Source of the DNA: Actinomycetales bacterium
Lineage (GTDB): Bacteria > Actinomycetota > Actinomycetes > Actinomycetales > Microbacteriaceae
DNA: 64,000 nucleotides
Assembly: GCA_015654475.1 (NCBI GenBank)
Contig: JAATGV010000001.1
Location: forward strand, 19,802-83,801
Reading direction: 5' to 3'
Positions 35,684 through 44,404 of the stretch are shown here, one piece after another (positions within the stretch are counted from its first letter, which is position 1; every line of letters starts with the position of its first letter). The position numbers and the translations under genes are program-made. Below the pieces are notes generated by a model. The model saw only the letters and a list, made by a program, of their open reading frames with translations, made no database searches and was not told where the DNA came from.

Positions 35684-36059
35684 AATTTTCGTTCCTTCCC
35701 GATGCTAAGCCGCGCTCAATTCCGATTGGGGACAAAGTGTGGAGGGCTATGAAACTCCTTTGCATTACCTATTACAGGAGCATAGCCAATACGTGAGCAA
35801 TTTCTTGCCACTCGGCGAGGCGGAGCTTTCGTGTACCGATTTTGGGCGCGACCGTTCGTGTTCCACGTTGCATGCACGCTTGTCGGGGCATAGCAGCTGC
35901 ACGGAATCTTATGCACCGATGAACAAATACGTATTCGGGACAGCGACAGATAAGGACGAGCCCGCAAAGAGCAGGTTGGTTTACCCATGACTCCTAAATA
36001 ATCTAAAGAAGACCAACCACGGCGGCCTCCTGAAACCGCGAAGCGCTGCCTCGCCCCAG
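35684..36059. other. Lower-GC 376-bp gap, no gene recognised
   Basis: This stretch lies upstream of the excalibur gene and downstream of the SDR gene. It is visibly less GC-rich than the flanks. Two open frames cross it (35739-35990 plus, 35716-36159 minus) but neither has good codon usage, a clear ribosome site or a recognisable domain. The only structure seen is the hairpin at 35745-35787. It could be a decayed insertion. Confidence 0.5.
35745..35787. terminator. Interrupted hairpin GGCTATG ... CATAGCC
   Basis: GGCTATG (35745-35751) pairs with CATAGCC (35781-35787), and inside it CTCCT (35755-35759) pairs with AGGAG (35776-35780). It is about 60 nt upstream of the excalibur gene start and may end incoming minus-strand transcripts or structure the leader. 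Confidence 0.35.
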
Positions 36060-36824
36060 TCAGCTCTTCTTCGGCGCAGTCTTGTAGTTGGATGCCTGGC
36101 GCGTCGGCCGAAGCACGATCGTGTCGATGTTCACATTCGCCGGCCGGGACAACGACCACGCAATCGCATCAGCGACGTCCTCATCCACCAGCGGATCCAT
36201 CCCGTCATAAACCGAGTCCGCGCGATCCTGATCGCCTGCAAAACGCGTCAGCGAAAACTCGGCGGTGTGCACCATGCCTGGCGCGACCTCAAGCACGCGA
36301 ATGGGTTCGCCGACCAGTTCGAGGCGCAAAGTGCGGGCGATCATCTTCTCGGCATGCTTCGCACCGGTATAGCCCGCGCCGCCCTCATACGCCATGATCG
36401 ATGCGGTGGATGTGACAAACAAGATGTCGCCGCCTCCCCGCGCGCGCAGCATGGGCAAGAACGCCTGAGTAACGCGCAAAGTGCCAAGCACATTGACCTC
36501 ATACATGCGACGCCAATTCTCTGGATCCGTCTGGTCGATGGGCTCCTGGCCGAACGCCCCACCAGCGTTATTCACTACAGCGTCAACGCCTCCGAGTGTC
36601 TCGGCGAAAGCGACGAGCGCATCCACATCGTCCTGGCTTGTGATATCCGCTACAAAAATGTCGGCACCGGTGTCTGCCGCAAGCTCGGCAAGCCGATCGG
36701 CACGCCGCGCGACCGCGAGCACCGAAAGCCCGTCGGCAACCAGCCGACGCACTGTGGCAGCACCAATGCCAGACGAAGCGCCGGTAACAAGAACACGTTT
36801 TTGGGGGGAAACGGAAGTAGACAT
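36060..36824 (-). CDS. Short-chain dehydrogenase/reductase (YdfG-like)
   Basis: A 254-aa classical SDR. The cofactor motif TGASSGIGAATVRRL is near residue 14, NNAGGAFG is near 88, and the catalytic YxxxK is in YTGAKHAEKM with a preceding serine in STASIMAYEGGAG. Relatives such as YdfG oxidise serine, allothreonine or 3-hydroxy acids with NADP. The final segment TIVLRPTRQASN resembles YdfG. It lies upstream of rdgB-rph in opposite context and stands alone. Confidence 0.88.
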   Translation of the reverse strand: MSTSVSPQKRVLVTGASSGIGAATVRRLVADGLSVLAVARRADRLAELAADTGADIFVADITSQDDVDALVAFAETLGGVDAVVNNAGGAFGQEPIDQTDPENWRRMYEVNVLGTLRVTQAFLPMLRARGGGDILFVTSTASIMAYEGGAGYTGAKHAEKMIARTLRLELVGEPIRVLEVAPGMVHTAEFSLTRFAGDQDRADSVYDGMDPLVDEDVADAIAWSLSRPANVNIDTIVLRPTRQASNYKTAPKKS

Positions 36825-36855
36825 CCAGCCATGTTACCGTCCCATTATTAACAGA

Positions 36856-37470
36856 TTATTGCCCCGACATCGTCTCGACGAGTACGGGGATGAGAGCGTC
36901 GAACGCGCGCCGCCGGTGCGAGCCCAAAGCCTTTTCGGCCTCGCTCAGTTCGGCGGCAGAACGCGCGCCGCCCTCCGGGATGAATATTGGGTCGTAACCG
37001 AAACCGCCTACACCGCTCGGCACGTTCGCAAGCCGACCAGGCCAGATTCCCTGGACAACATGCTCCCCGCCATCACCACCGCCTTCTCCGGGCACAACCA
37101 GCGCATGCACAGCGACGAACTGGGCGCTTCGCCTTTCCGGCTCGGGGATGTCGGCGAGCTGATCAAGCAGAAGCTCAAGATTCGCCACCGGATCTTTGGC
37201 ATGGCCAGCCCAGTACGCCGAAAAAACGCCTGGCATGCCGGACAGCGCATCGACACAGATCCCGGAGTCGTCGGCCAATGCGGGGAGTCCTGTGGATTCG
37301 GCGGCCGCGCGCGCCTTGATAAGGGCGTTCTCCGTAAAGGTCAACCCAGACTCGATCGGCTCCGGGCCGACGTATTCATCAATCGACACACCAGGCAAGG
37401 CCTGCCCGACAATCGTGCGGAACTCTGCAAGCTTGTGCGGATTATGGGTCGCCAGAACAATCTGAACCAT
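36856..37470 (-). CDS. rdgB: XTP/dITP diphosphatase (RdgB/HAM1 family)
   Basis: A 204-aa protein with ATHNPHKLAEF at residues 7-17, the substrate-binding FTENALIKARAAAESTGLPALADDSGICVDAL segment broken across 50-82, and the late FGYDPIFIPEGG. It hydrolyses non-canonical purine nucleoside triphosphates such as dITP and XTP to the monophosphate, keeping them out of DNA. It follows rph by 12 nt on the same strand, the usual actinobacterial and proteobacterial pairing. Confidence 0.95.
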   Translation of the reverse strand: MVQIVLATHNPHKLAEFRTIVGQALPGVSIDEYVGPEPIESGLTFTENALIKARAAAESTGLPALADDSGICVDALSGMPGVFSAYWAGHAKDPVANLELLLDQLADIPEPERRSAQFVAVHALVVPGEGGGDGGEHVVQGIWPGRLANVPSGVGGFGYDPIFIPEGGARSAAELSEAEKALGSHRRRAFDALIPVLVETMSGQ

Positions 37471-37482
37471 GCTGCCTATCCC

Positions 37483-38226
37483 CTAACCCAGATCCCGTGC
37501 CAGAGCGAGAGCCTGGATGCTCGCCAGCTCTTTCGTGCCCGAAAGCGCGAGATCGAGCAAGTTGTTCAGTTCAGTGCGGTCAAACGGCGCGCCCTCGGCA
37601 GTTCCCTGCACCTCGACGAACCGGCCGTCACCTGTAACGACAACGTTCATGTCGGTCTCGGCCCGCACATCCTCGACATATGCCAAGTCAAGCAGAGGCA
37701 TCCCGTCAACAATGCCCACCGAAATAGCCGACACGCTGTCACGGAGCGGAACTGCTTTCTTCCCGACGAAGCCCTGCGCACGCGCCCATTCGATCGCATC
37801 GGTCAAGGCAACGAAGGCGCCGGTGATCGCCGCCGTTCGTGTACCGCCATCGGCCTGCAGCACGTCGCAGTCGAGGACGATCGTGTTCTCACCGAGTGCC
37901 TTCACGTCGACGACCGCGCGAAGGCTGCGGCCGATCAGCCGCGAGATCTCGTGCGTGCGCCCCCCGATTTTCCCCTTCACCGATTCGCGATCGTTGCGGC
38001 TACCCGTCGCCCGTGGCAACATCGCATACTCTGCAGTCACCCATCCTGAGCCAGACCCCGTCTTCCAGCGAGGAACGCCGCGCGTGAACGACGCCGTGCA
38101 CAGCACCCGAGTTCCGCCAAAGCTGATCAACGCCGACCCCTCTGCCTGCGCACTCCAGCCACGTTCAATCGTCACGGGCCGAAGCTGATCGGCCGTACGG
38201 CCGTCTTTCCTAAACTGTGTCACCAC
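37483..38226 (-). CDS. rph: Ribonuclease PH
   Basis: A 247-aa phosphorolytic 3'-5' exoribonuclease. It carries the RNase PH opening [51 protein letters not shown] (about 119-142) with the catalytic aspartates, and [17 protein letters not shown]. It trims tRNA 3' ends. It is first in the rph-rdgB operon. The divergent pncB gene starts 106 nt away. Confidence 0.96.
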   Translation of the reverse strand: MVTQFRKDGRTADQLRPVTIERGWSAQAEGSALISFGGTRVLCTASFTRGVPRWKTGSGSGWVTAEYAMLPRATGSRNDRESVKGKIGGRTHEISRLIGRSLRAVVDVKALGENTIVLDCDVLQADGGTRTAAITGAFVALTDAIEWARAQGFVGKKAVPLRDSVSAISVGIVDGMPLLDLAYVEDVRAETDMNVVVTGDGRFVEVQGTAEGAPFDRTELNNLLDLALSGTKELASIQALALARDLG

Positions 38227-38331
38227 TAATGCCTCTCTCTCAGGGCACCAAGCCTACGGCCTCCAAAAGACGCAACCTGTGACATCCACCAGTGCACGCA
38301 ATATTGCGCGCAAAGAGAATAGGCTTGGGGG

Positions 38332-39636
38332 GTGAATGAGTCAACCGCGCTCCTGACCGACCGATACGAACTGACCATGTTGGATGCCGCGCTTGCCGAC
38401 GGCACTGCTAAAACCCCGTGTCTGTTCGAACTGTTCTCACGCCGATTGCCGAGCGGCCGCCGATACGGCGTCGTAGCGGGAGTCGGCCGCTTTCTGGAAG
38501 GCCTCGCTGCGTTCCGCTTTGGCGACGACGAACTTTCGTGGCTCTCAGACAATCATGTGGTGAGCGATGCGACACTCGCCTTCCTGGCGGACTACCGGTT
38601 CACCGGGACAGCGTTCGGATACCGCGAAGGTGACCTCTATTTCCCGCACTCCCCCATCCTCACGCTTGAGACAGACTTCGCCCATGGGGTGATTCTCGAA
38701 ACATACGCGCTGAGCGTATACAACTACGATTCCGCCGTTGCCAGCGCAGCATCACGGATGGTCTCAGTGGCGGGCGGGCGACCGATCGCCGAAATGGGTT
38801 CACGTCGAGCCAACGAATGGGCAGCCGTCGCAGGCACCCGTGCCGCATACCTCGCAGGCTTCAGTTCGTCATCCAATCTGGAAGCGGGACGGCAATACGA
38901 CATCCCCACCATGGGCACTGCTGCGCACGCATTCACGTTGCTCCATGAGACCGAACAGGACGCATTCCGGTCGCAGATCGCGGCAATGGGCACGGGAACG
39001 ACGCTGCTTGTCGACACATTCGACATCGACAAAGGCGTGCGCAACGCCATTGCGGTCGCGGGGCCAGAGCTCGGGTCGGTTCGGATCGACTCAGGCGACC
39101 TTGTGCCCACCGTGACGGCTGTGCGGAACCTGCTCGACAGCCTCGGCGCGACATCCACCAAGATCACCGTCACGAACGATCTCGACGAATACTCGATCGC
39201 CGCGCTCGCGGCAAGCCCGGTCGACTCGTTCGGGGTGGGCACATCGGTACTCACCGGCGGGGGCGCCCCAACATGCGGCATGGTATACAAATTGACTTCG
39301 CGGCAAACTGAAAGTGGTCGCTGGATTCCCGTGCAAAAGACGTCAGCAGGCAAAGCACACTTTGGCGGCAGGAAGACCGCCATGCGACGCCTGAACTCCC
39401 GCGGAATCGCCGAAGCTGAGATGATCGGAGTCGATCGCGGAGTCAGCGACGGAAGCGCCGACCGCAACCTGCTGACAGTGCTCGCCACGAACGGAGAACC
39501 GGTCGAGGCCTTCGTCGGAAGCACCGGATTAGTGAATGCTCGCGAGTTTCACCGCCAAGCGATGGCCGAGTTGCCCGCACAGGGACGCCGATTGACACGG
39601 GGCGATGCGGCCATCCCCACCGTTTTCGAGCATTAG
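38332..39636 (+). CDS. pncB: Nicotinate phosphoribosyltransferase
   Basis: 434 aa from a GTG start preceded by a GGGGGG stretch. It shows the NAPRTase signature: TDRYELTMLDAAL at the N-terminus, VRIDSGDL near 246, TNDLDEYSIAAL near 280 and FGVGTSVLTGGGAPTCGMVYKL near 300, with the phosphate loop. It joins nicotinate and PRPP to give NaMN for NAD salvage. The C-terminal 18 bp including the stop are duplicated 30 bp downstream, without an effect on the frame. Confidence 0.95.
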   Translation: MNESTALLTDRYELTMLDAALADGTAKTPCLFELFSRRLPSGRRYGVVAGVGRFLEGLAAFRFGDDELSWLSDNHVVSDATLAFLADYRFTGTAFGYREGDLYFPHSPILTLETDFAHGVILETYALSVYNYDSAVASAASRMVSVAGGRPIAEMGSRRANEWAAVAGTRAAYLAGFSSSSNLEAGRQYDIPTMGTAAHAFTLLHETEQDAFRSQIAAMGTGTTLLVDTFDIDKGVRNAIAVAGPELGSVRIDSGDLVPTVTAVRNLLDSLGATSTKITVTNDLDEYSIAALAASPVDSFGVGTSVLTGGGAPTCGMVYKLTSRQTESGRWIPVQKTSAGKAHFGGRKTAMRRLNSRGIAEAEMIGVDRGVSDGSADRNLLTVLATNGEPVEAFVGSTGLVNAREFHRQAMAELPAQGRRLTRGDAAIPTVFEH

Positions 39637-39666
39637 GCCGTTGTTCCGACGGTTTTCGAGCATTAG
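39619..39666. repeat. 18-bp direct repeat across the pncB stop codon
   Basis: ACCGTTTTCGAGCATTAG (39619-39636, ending with the pncB TAG) is repeated as ACGGTTTTCGAGCATTAG at 39649-39666, one mismatch, 30-bp period. It gives a second in-register stop-like copy downstream of the gene. It may reflect slippage or a palindromic-unit-like end. Confidence 0.85.
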
Positions 39667-39777
39667 CTCGTTTCTGGGCACCACCAGAGCAGCTGGATCG
39701 CCAGGCCGCTGGGTCGTGGATGCCACGGGGCGGTTACCCAGGGGCTCCAGTCGGGCGGCCCAGATCGCTCCTGGCGG

Positions 39778-40056
39778 TCAGTCGCGCTTCAGTGATTCGT
39801 AGATTTCTTTGCACTCGGGGCAAACCGGGAACTTCTCCGGGTCACGGCCGGGGGTCCACACTTTGCCGCACAAGGCGATCACTGGTGCGCCGGTGACGGC
39901 CGACTCGACGATTTTCTCTTTGCGCACGTAGTGGGCGAACAGATCGTGGTCGCCTTCTTCCGTGACCTCCTGCTGCAACTGTCGTTCGAGCACGGCCGTG
40001 CCGCCGCCCTCAAACTCGCGCTCAAATTCTTCGAATGGATCGTCAAGGCTACTCAC
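39778..40056 (-). CDS. DUF3039-domain protein
   Basis: A 92-aa small actinobacterial protein. The conserved part is HDLFAHYVRKEKIVESAVTG, then PVIALCGKVWTPGRDPEKFPVCPECKEIYESL, with a CxxC pair late and a single cysteine before it, consistent with a zinc-binding knuckle. The family is widespread in Actinobacteria and has no known function. It is preceded by a palindrome block at 40129-40269 and may be expressed alone. The name is from recall of the family pattern. Confidence 0.75.
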   Translation of the reverse strand: MSSLDDPFEEFEREFEGGGTAVLERQLQQEVTEEGDHDLFAHYVRKEKIVESAVTGAPVIALCGKVWTPGRDPEKFPVCPECKEIYESLKRD

Positions 40057-40128
40057 GTGTCCCAGCCTAAAACACTAAGCACGATCGCGCACTACCTGTG
40101 CCGATACTGCACACCCAACGTTTGGCGC

Positions 40129-40269
40129 TCAACCGAGCAAAACCCGACAACCGATCCGGGAGGTGTGCGTTGAGCCGAGCAAAACCCGACAGATTCGGCC
40201 AGAATCTGTCGGGTTTTGCTCGGCTCAGGAGAAGTGGATGGATGCCGGTGTCGGGTTTTGCTCGGTTGA
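40129..40269 (-). repeat. Nested perfect palindromes with core GAGCAAAACCCGACA (locus B)
   Basis: The outer arms (40129-40149 and 40249-40269) are a perfect 21-bp inverted repeat. The inner arms (40171-40196 and 40202-40227) are a perfect 26-bp inverted repeat with a 5-nt loop. All arms carry GAGCAAAACCCGACA. The block starts 12 nt after the htrA stop at 40282-40284. The architecture is the same as locus A at 15963-16105, while the flanking bases of each pair have changed together. Confidence 0.9.
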
Positions 40270-40281
40270 CCGCAGTTATCT

Positions 40282-42051
40282 CTAGTTACTCGAGCTTGCC
40301 TGGGACGACACGTAGTCCTCATAGGAACCGAGTGTGACGCTCGTTTTCTGTGACGAACCATCCCGGGTGTATGCCACCTCGACCTCCGTGCCCGGTGCGA
40401 GGCTTCGCACGAGCGCTGTCAGTTCGGTGGAATCCGTGACCCGCACCCCGTTGAAGCTGGTGATGACATCCCCCTTCTTCAAGCCAGCGGCCGCAGCGGC
40501 CTGGCCCGAGGTCACATCCGCAAGTGCGACGCCAAGCGATCCAGTCGACGAGCTGTCTTGCACGCTCGCACCAAAGAAACCGTGCGTTGCCTTGCCCGTG
40601 GCGATGATCTCATCTGTGATGCGCTTCGCAACGTTGCTCTGGATAGCGAAGCCCACGCCGATGCTGCCGGACGACGAACTCGATGACGAACTGCCTGCCG
40701 ATGCGATCGCCACATTGATGCCGATCACTTCGCCCTTCGTGTTGACAAGCGCGCCACCAGAGTTGCCTGGGTTGATCGCCGCATCTGTTTGTACGACGCT
40801 CAGGTAGATGTAGCTTGCGGCTGAGCTCGATTGCGGGCTGTTCTGGCCGAAATCGAAGCCCCACACGTCGCCGTCGTTGCCAGAGCCAGAGTCGAGGTCG
40901 TCGCCCGTGGATGCTTCGGATGACTGAACGGTGATGCCCCGGTTGAGGGTCGAGACAATGCCATCCGTCACTGTGTTCGACAGGCCGAGGGGTGCCCCGA
41001 TCGCGATCGAGGTGTCGCCAACGTTGAGGCTGCTCGAGTCGGCGAAGGTTGCGGCTGTGAGGCCACTCGCATCGATCTTGATGACAGCGAGATCGTAGGT
41101 TGCGTCGAGCCCGACGACTTCAGCGGAGTAGACGGTGCCATCGCTCAATATGACTTTCAGCGACGGTGTGCTCGTCTCTCCGTCTATAGTCACAACGTGG
41201 TTGTTGGTCACAATGTAGCCGTCTGATGTGAGAATCACACCCGAACCTGTGGCCGAGCCACTCGACGAGTTGTTCGACGAACTGCCAGAACTCGATTCGA
41301 TGGTCACCACAGAGGGCTGCGCGACCGCGACCGCTCCCGTAATGGCGTTGACCGAATCCGTGTTGTTCACCACGAGGTTGGTGGTCGTTCCGGTTGTGCT
41401 CACCGTGCTAGAGGCTTGTGTATTCGAGGTGGCGCTCGTCACGCCCCAGACGACTCCACCGCCCGCAGCGCCACCGACGATCGCGCCGATGACGAGGGCT
41501 GCAATGGGGCTCACTGCGCGCTTCTTTGGTGCAGATGGTTTCTCGGGGCCGGCTCCGCCGAAGACGGGAGGAAGCGGGGCAGTCGGACCGGTGTGCTGCA
41601 CATCAGGTCCTGGCTGATTCGCAGGCGCGGTGCCGTAGCTCGAAGGATACGGGGCACCTGGTGTTGGGGCGATCGGTTCGCTTGGGGGAACGGGGTTAGA
41701 AGCTTGCGCCGCATATTCGCCAAAGCGGGGCAATTGTCGATCCGGCGCGGCAGGCGTGGAGGCGCTAGCGGAATGCTGCGGAGCGGTCGGCGCAAACTGG
41801 CCGTAGGCATTCGCCGGCGGTGCCGTATATCCGGCGGCAGATGTAGGCGCAGCCGGATATGCAGGTGCCTGCGGCGTCGCCGGAGGGACTTCTCCTGGCG
41901 CGGGAACCGGGGAGATCGGAATAGCCGACTCCGTCGATCCCGTCACATTCTCCGCCTCGGAGGAAACCGCGGCGTCCGTGGATGGTTGTGCGGACTCCGG
42001 TGTGCGAGGAGTCTCGTTACTTGGCGTCGTGTCATCACTCGGGTTGGTCAT
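40282..42051 (-). CDS. Membrane-anchored HtrA/DegP-like serine protease with PDZ domain
   Basis: 589 aa from the ATG at 42051, which has AAAGGA upstream; earlier in-frame starts lack one. Residues 1-180 are a Pro/Ala/Ser-rich cytoplasmic tail, then a transmembrane helix (about 190-212). The trypsin-like domain carries NNHVV (His), TYDLAVIKID (Asp) and NPGNSGGAL (Ser, about S431). A PDZ domain follows (about 500-580, with GLKKGDVITSFNGVRV). HtrA proteases degrade or refold damaged extracytoplasmic proteins. Ser-rich inserts near residues 365-385 and 450 look like flexible linkers. Confidence 0.93.
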   Translation of the reverse strand: MTNPSDDTTPSNETPRTPESAQPSTDAAVSSEAENVTGSTESAIPISPVPAPGEVPPATPQAPAYPAAPTSAAGYTAPPANAYGQFAPTAPQHSASASTPAAPDRQLPRFGEYAAQASNPVPPSEPIAPTPGAPYPSSYGTAPANQPGPDVQHTGPTAPLPPVFGGAGPEKPSAPKKRAVSPIAALVIGAIVGGAAGGGVVWGVTSATSNTQASSTVSTTGTTTNLVVNNTDSVNAITGAVAVAQPSVVTIESSSGSSSNNSSSGSATGSGVILTSDGYIVTNNHVVTIDGETSTPSLKVILSDGTVYSAEVVGLDATYDLAVIKIDASGLTAATFADSSSLNVGDTSIAIGAPLGLSNTVTDGIVSTLNRGITVQSSEASTGDDLDSGSGNDGDVWGFDFGQNSPQSSSAASYIYLSVVQTDAAINPGNSGGALVNTKGEVIGINVAIASAGSSSSSSSSGSIGVGFAIQSNVAKRITDEIIATGKATHGFFGASVQDSSSTGSLGVALADVTSGQAAAAAGLKKGDVITSFNGVRVTDSTELTALVRSLAPGTEVEVAYTRDGSSQKTSVTLGSYEDYVSSQASSSN

Positions 42052-42248
42052 TGTGGGTTCCTTTCGATGCAAGACCATGCTCGCCGGGCTTCCTGTGAAA
42101 TTCCCGACACTGACCTGAATGTGAACTATCCCTTTGTCGAGTGCTCCGTGGATGCCCCAGACCATGACGCATCATGACGCCGACAGCGGTTCGGCATGCA
42201 CAGGATGAGTAAGGTTGTTGTGCACACCAGCAGAGAAAGAAGGGCACC

Positions 42249-43445
42249 GTGCCTGTACCTGGATCCTGGCAAGAGACAGCCCGGGCGGCACGCCTCCTCA
42301 ACCCCGATGGAGGAATCGCCACCACCATATTCACCGAAATGTCCGCGCTCGCCACGCGCACCGGAGCCATCAACCTCGGCCAGGGCTTCCCCGACCAGGA
42401 CGGCCCCCAAATAGTGCTCGACACAGCCAAAAAGGCTATTGACGCAGGCGTCAACCAGTATCCCCCCGGTCGTGGCACTCCCGAACTCCTCGATGCCGTC
42501 ATCGACCATCAAAAACGCTTCTACAATCTCGCCCTCGACACGGACAACGTGCTCGTCACAGCAGGAGCGACCGAAGCCATTGCCGCAACGCTACTCGCCC
42601 TGCTCTCTCCCGGAGACGAGGTCATCACTTTCGAGCCCTACTATGACGAGTACGCGGCCGTCATCGCCCTCGCCCACGCCACCCAGGTGACCGTTCCGCT
42701 GAGCTACCCCGCCTTCACGCCAGACGTTCAATCCCTTCAAGCCGCCGTGACCCCGCGCACGCGAGCCATCGTCATCAACAACCCGCTCAACCCGACCGGA
42801 ACAGTATTCGATGCACGCGTGCTCCAGCAGATTGTCGATGTCGCCGTTACACACGACCTTCTCATCGTCAGCGACGAAGTATACGAGCACCTCGTATTCG
42901 AGGGGCTGCGCCACATCCCCATCAGCACGCTGCCCGGCGCGTTCGAGCGCACCATCACGATCTCCTCCGCAGCCAAAACGTTCTCGGTCACCGGCTGGAA
43001 AATCGGATGGCTCAGCGGGCCGGCAGAGCTCGTGTCGGCGATCCTCACCGTCAAGCAGTACCTGACCTTCGTCAATGGGGCACCGTTCCAGCCGGCTGTC
43101 GCAGCAGGCCTCCGTCTCGACGACGCCTTCTACACAAGCATCGCCGCAGCGTTGCAACGCAAACGCGACATCCTGGTTGAAGGTCTTGAAGCCGCAGGAT
43201 TCGGCGTTGCACCGTCGGCCGCATCCTATTTCGTCGTCGCAGACACCGCGCCGCTCGGATACCCAGATGCCGAACTGCTCAGCCGCGAATTGCCCGAACT
43301 TGTCGGCGTCGTCGGTGTTCCTGTCTCGGCATTCGCCTCAGAGAAGACGGCACAGAGCTACAGATCGCTGTTACGTTTTGCGTTCTGCAAACGCGAAAGC
43401 GTGCTCGCCGAAGCCGCCACACGGCTCACCAAACTACGCCGCTAG
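42249..43445 (+). CDS. Class I/II aminotransferase (kynurenine/glutamine transaminase K-like)
   Basis: 398 aa from a GTG start; a later ATG at the FTEMSALATRTG segment is possible. The PLP lysine is K243 in SSAAKTFSVTGWKIGW, with NNPLNPTGTVFD near 178 and SDEVYEHLVFEG near 209. The start GAINLGQGFPDQDGP is characteristic of the GTK/KAT/YbdL group, which transaminates glutamine, methionine or kynurenine. DapC-like activity is an alternative. It converges on the nitrilase-family gene and the two stops share the same CTAG. Confidence 0.88.
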   Translation: MPVPGSWQETARAARLLNPDGGIATTIFTEMSALATRTGAINLGQGFPDQDGPQIVLDTAKKAIDAGVNQYPPGRGTPELLDAVIDHQKRFYNLALDTDNVLVTAGATEAIAATLLALLSPGDEVITFEPYYDEYAAVIALAHATQVTVPLSYPAFTPDVQSLQAAVTPRTRAIVINNPLNPTGTVFDARVLQQIVDVAVTHDLLIVSDEVYEHLVFEGLRHIPISTLPGAFERTITISSAAKTFSVTGWKIGWLSGPAELVSAILTVKQYLTFVNGAPFQPAVAAGLRLDDAFYTSIAAALQRKRDILVEGLEAAGFGVAPSAASYFVVADTAPLGYPDAELLSRELPELVGVVGVPVSAFASEKTAQSYRSLLRFAFCKRESVLAEAATRLTKLRR

Positions 43446-44293
43446 TCAGTCGACCCAACCACTGAGAAGCGGCGCAACTCCAACGCCGGGTTGTTGCCCC
43501 GTGCCGCGGCAAGCGTCGGCGCATCCAAATCCGCGATTGCAAACCCCTCGTCGGCACCCGCCTGGGCCAACACATAACCCAGCGGGTCAACGATGACGGA
43601 ACGCCCGATTCCTGTCGGAGAGCTCTGATCGGCGCCGACCACGTAGACAAGGTTCTCAATGGCTCGCGCCTCAATCAGCACATTCCAGTGATGCTCCTTG
43701 AAATCGCCAGAAACCCACTGCGCCGGCAACACGACAACCTCGGCGCCGGCATCCACCAGCCTCCGGGTCACCTCAGGGAACCGCAGGTCGTAGCACGTCT
43801 GGATGCCGACAGTCAGACCACCGATCTCAAACACGGGACGTTGGTCTAGCGGCCCAGCCTCGACCCATTCGGATTCCTGAAAGCCAAACGCATCGAAAAG
43901 ATGCACCTTGCGATAGATCGCGACAAGTTCGCCACTCGGCTCGACCGCCACAACCGTGTTCGTCACCCGAGCAGAATCGTCGATAGTCTCGCCGAAACCG
44001 GCAATCACCGTAAGCTGGTGCTTCTGCGCGACGCTACGCAGATGGGCCACGAACGGGCCGTCAAGGGTCTCGGCGTTCTCGACGAAATCCGGGCCGAGAT
44101 GGCGGTGGAAATAAGCCGAATATTCTGGAAAGACGGCGATACGCGCCCCCTTTTCAGCAATACGCGATGCCAGGCGAGATATGTGTCTGAGGTTCTCATC
44201 CTTGTCGGGGCCAGGCGAAAACTGCGCCGCGGCAACGGACAGCGAGTGCTCCATCCACAACTGCTCTGCAGGTGTCACCGAATAGGCCTCCAT
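43442..44293 (-). CDS. Nitrilase-superfamily amidase, omega-amidase/Nit2-like
   Basis: 283 aa; the ATG at 44293 gives a 17-residue lead before AAQFSPGPDKDENL, and the MEHSLSVAAAQ start at about 44254 is possible. The Glu-Lys-Cys triad is present: FPEYSAYF (E), YRKVHLFDAFG (K) and IQTCYDLRFPEVTR (C). Omega-amidases hydrolyse alpha-ketoglutaramate, the product of glutamine transaminase, and its methionine-salvage counterpart. The convergent aminotransferase supports this reading, but related actinobacterial amidases of unknown substrate are a competing call. Confidence 0.75.
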   Translation of the reverse strand: MEAYSVTPAEQLWMEHSLSVAAAQFSPGPDKDENLRHISRLASRIAEKGARIAVFPEYSAYFHRHLGPDFVENAETLDGPFVAHLRSVAQKHQLTVIAGFGETIDDSARVTNTVVAVEPSGELVAIYRKVHLFDAFGFQESEWVEAGPLDQRPVFEIGGLTVGIQTCYDLRFPEVTRRLVDAGAEVVVLPAQWVSGDFKEHHWNVLIEARAIENLVYVVGADQSSPTGIGRSVIVDPLGYVLAQAGADEGFAIADLDAPTLAAARGNNPALELRRFSVVGSTD

Positions 44294-44404
44294 CCGCTTT
44301 CTGCCACATCAGATCGGCATCGATCACAGTCTACCCACGCAATGGCGACGAACGAGATCGCACAGTCAATCAATAGGTCACGCTTGAGTCACGCTTCTCC
44401 GCGC

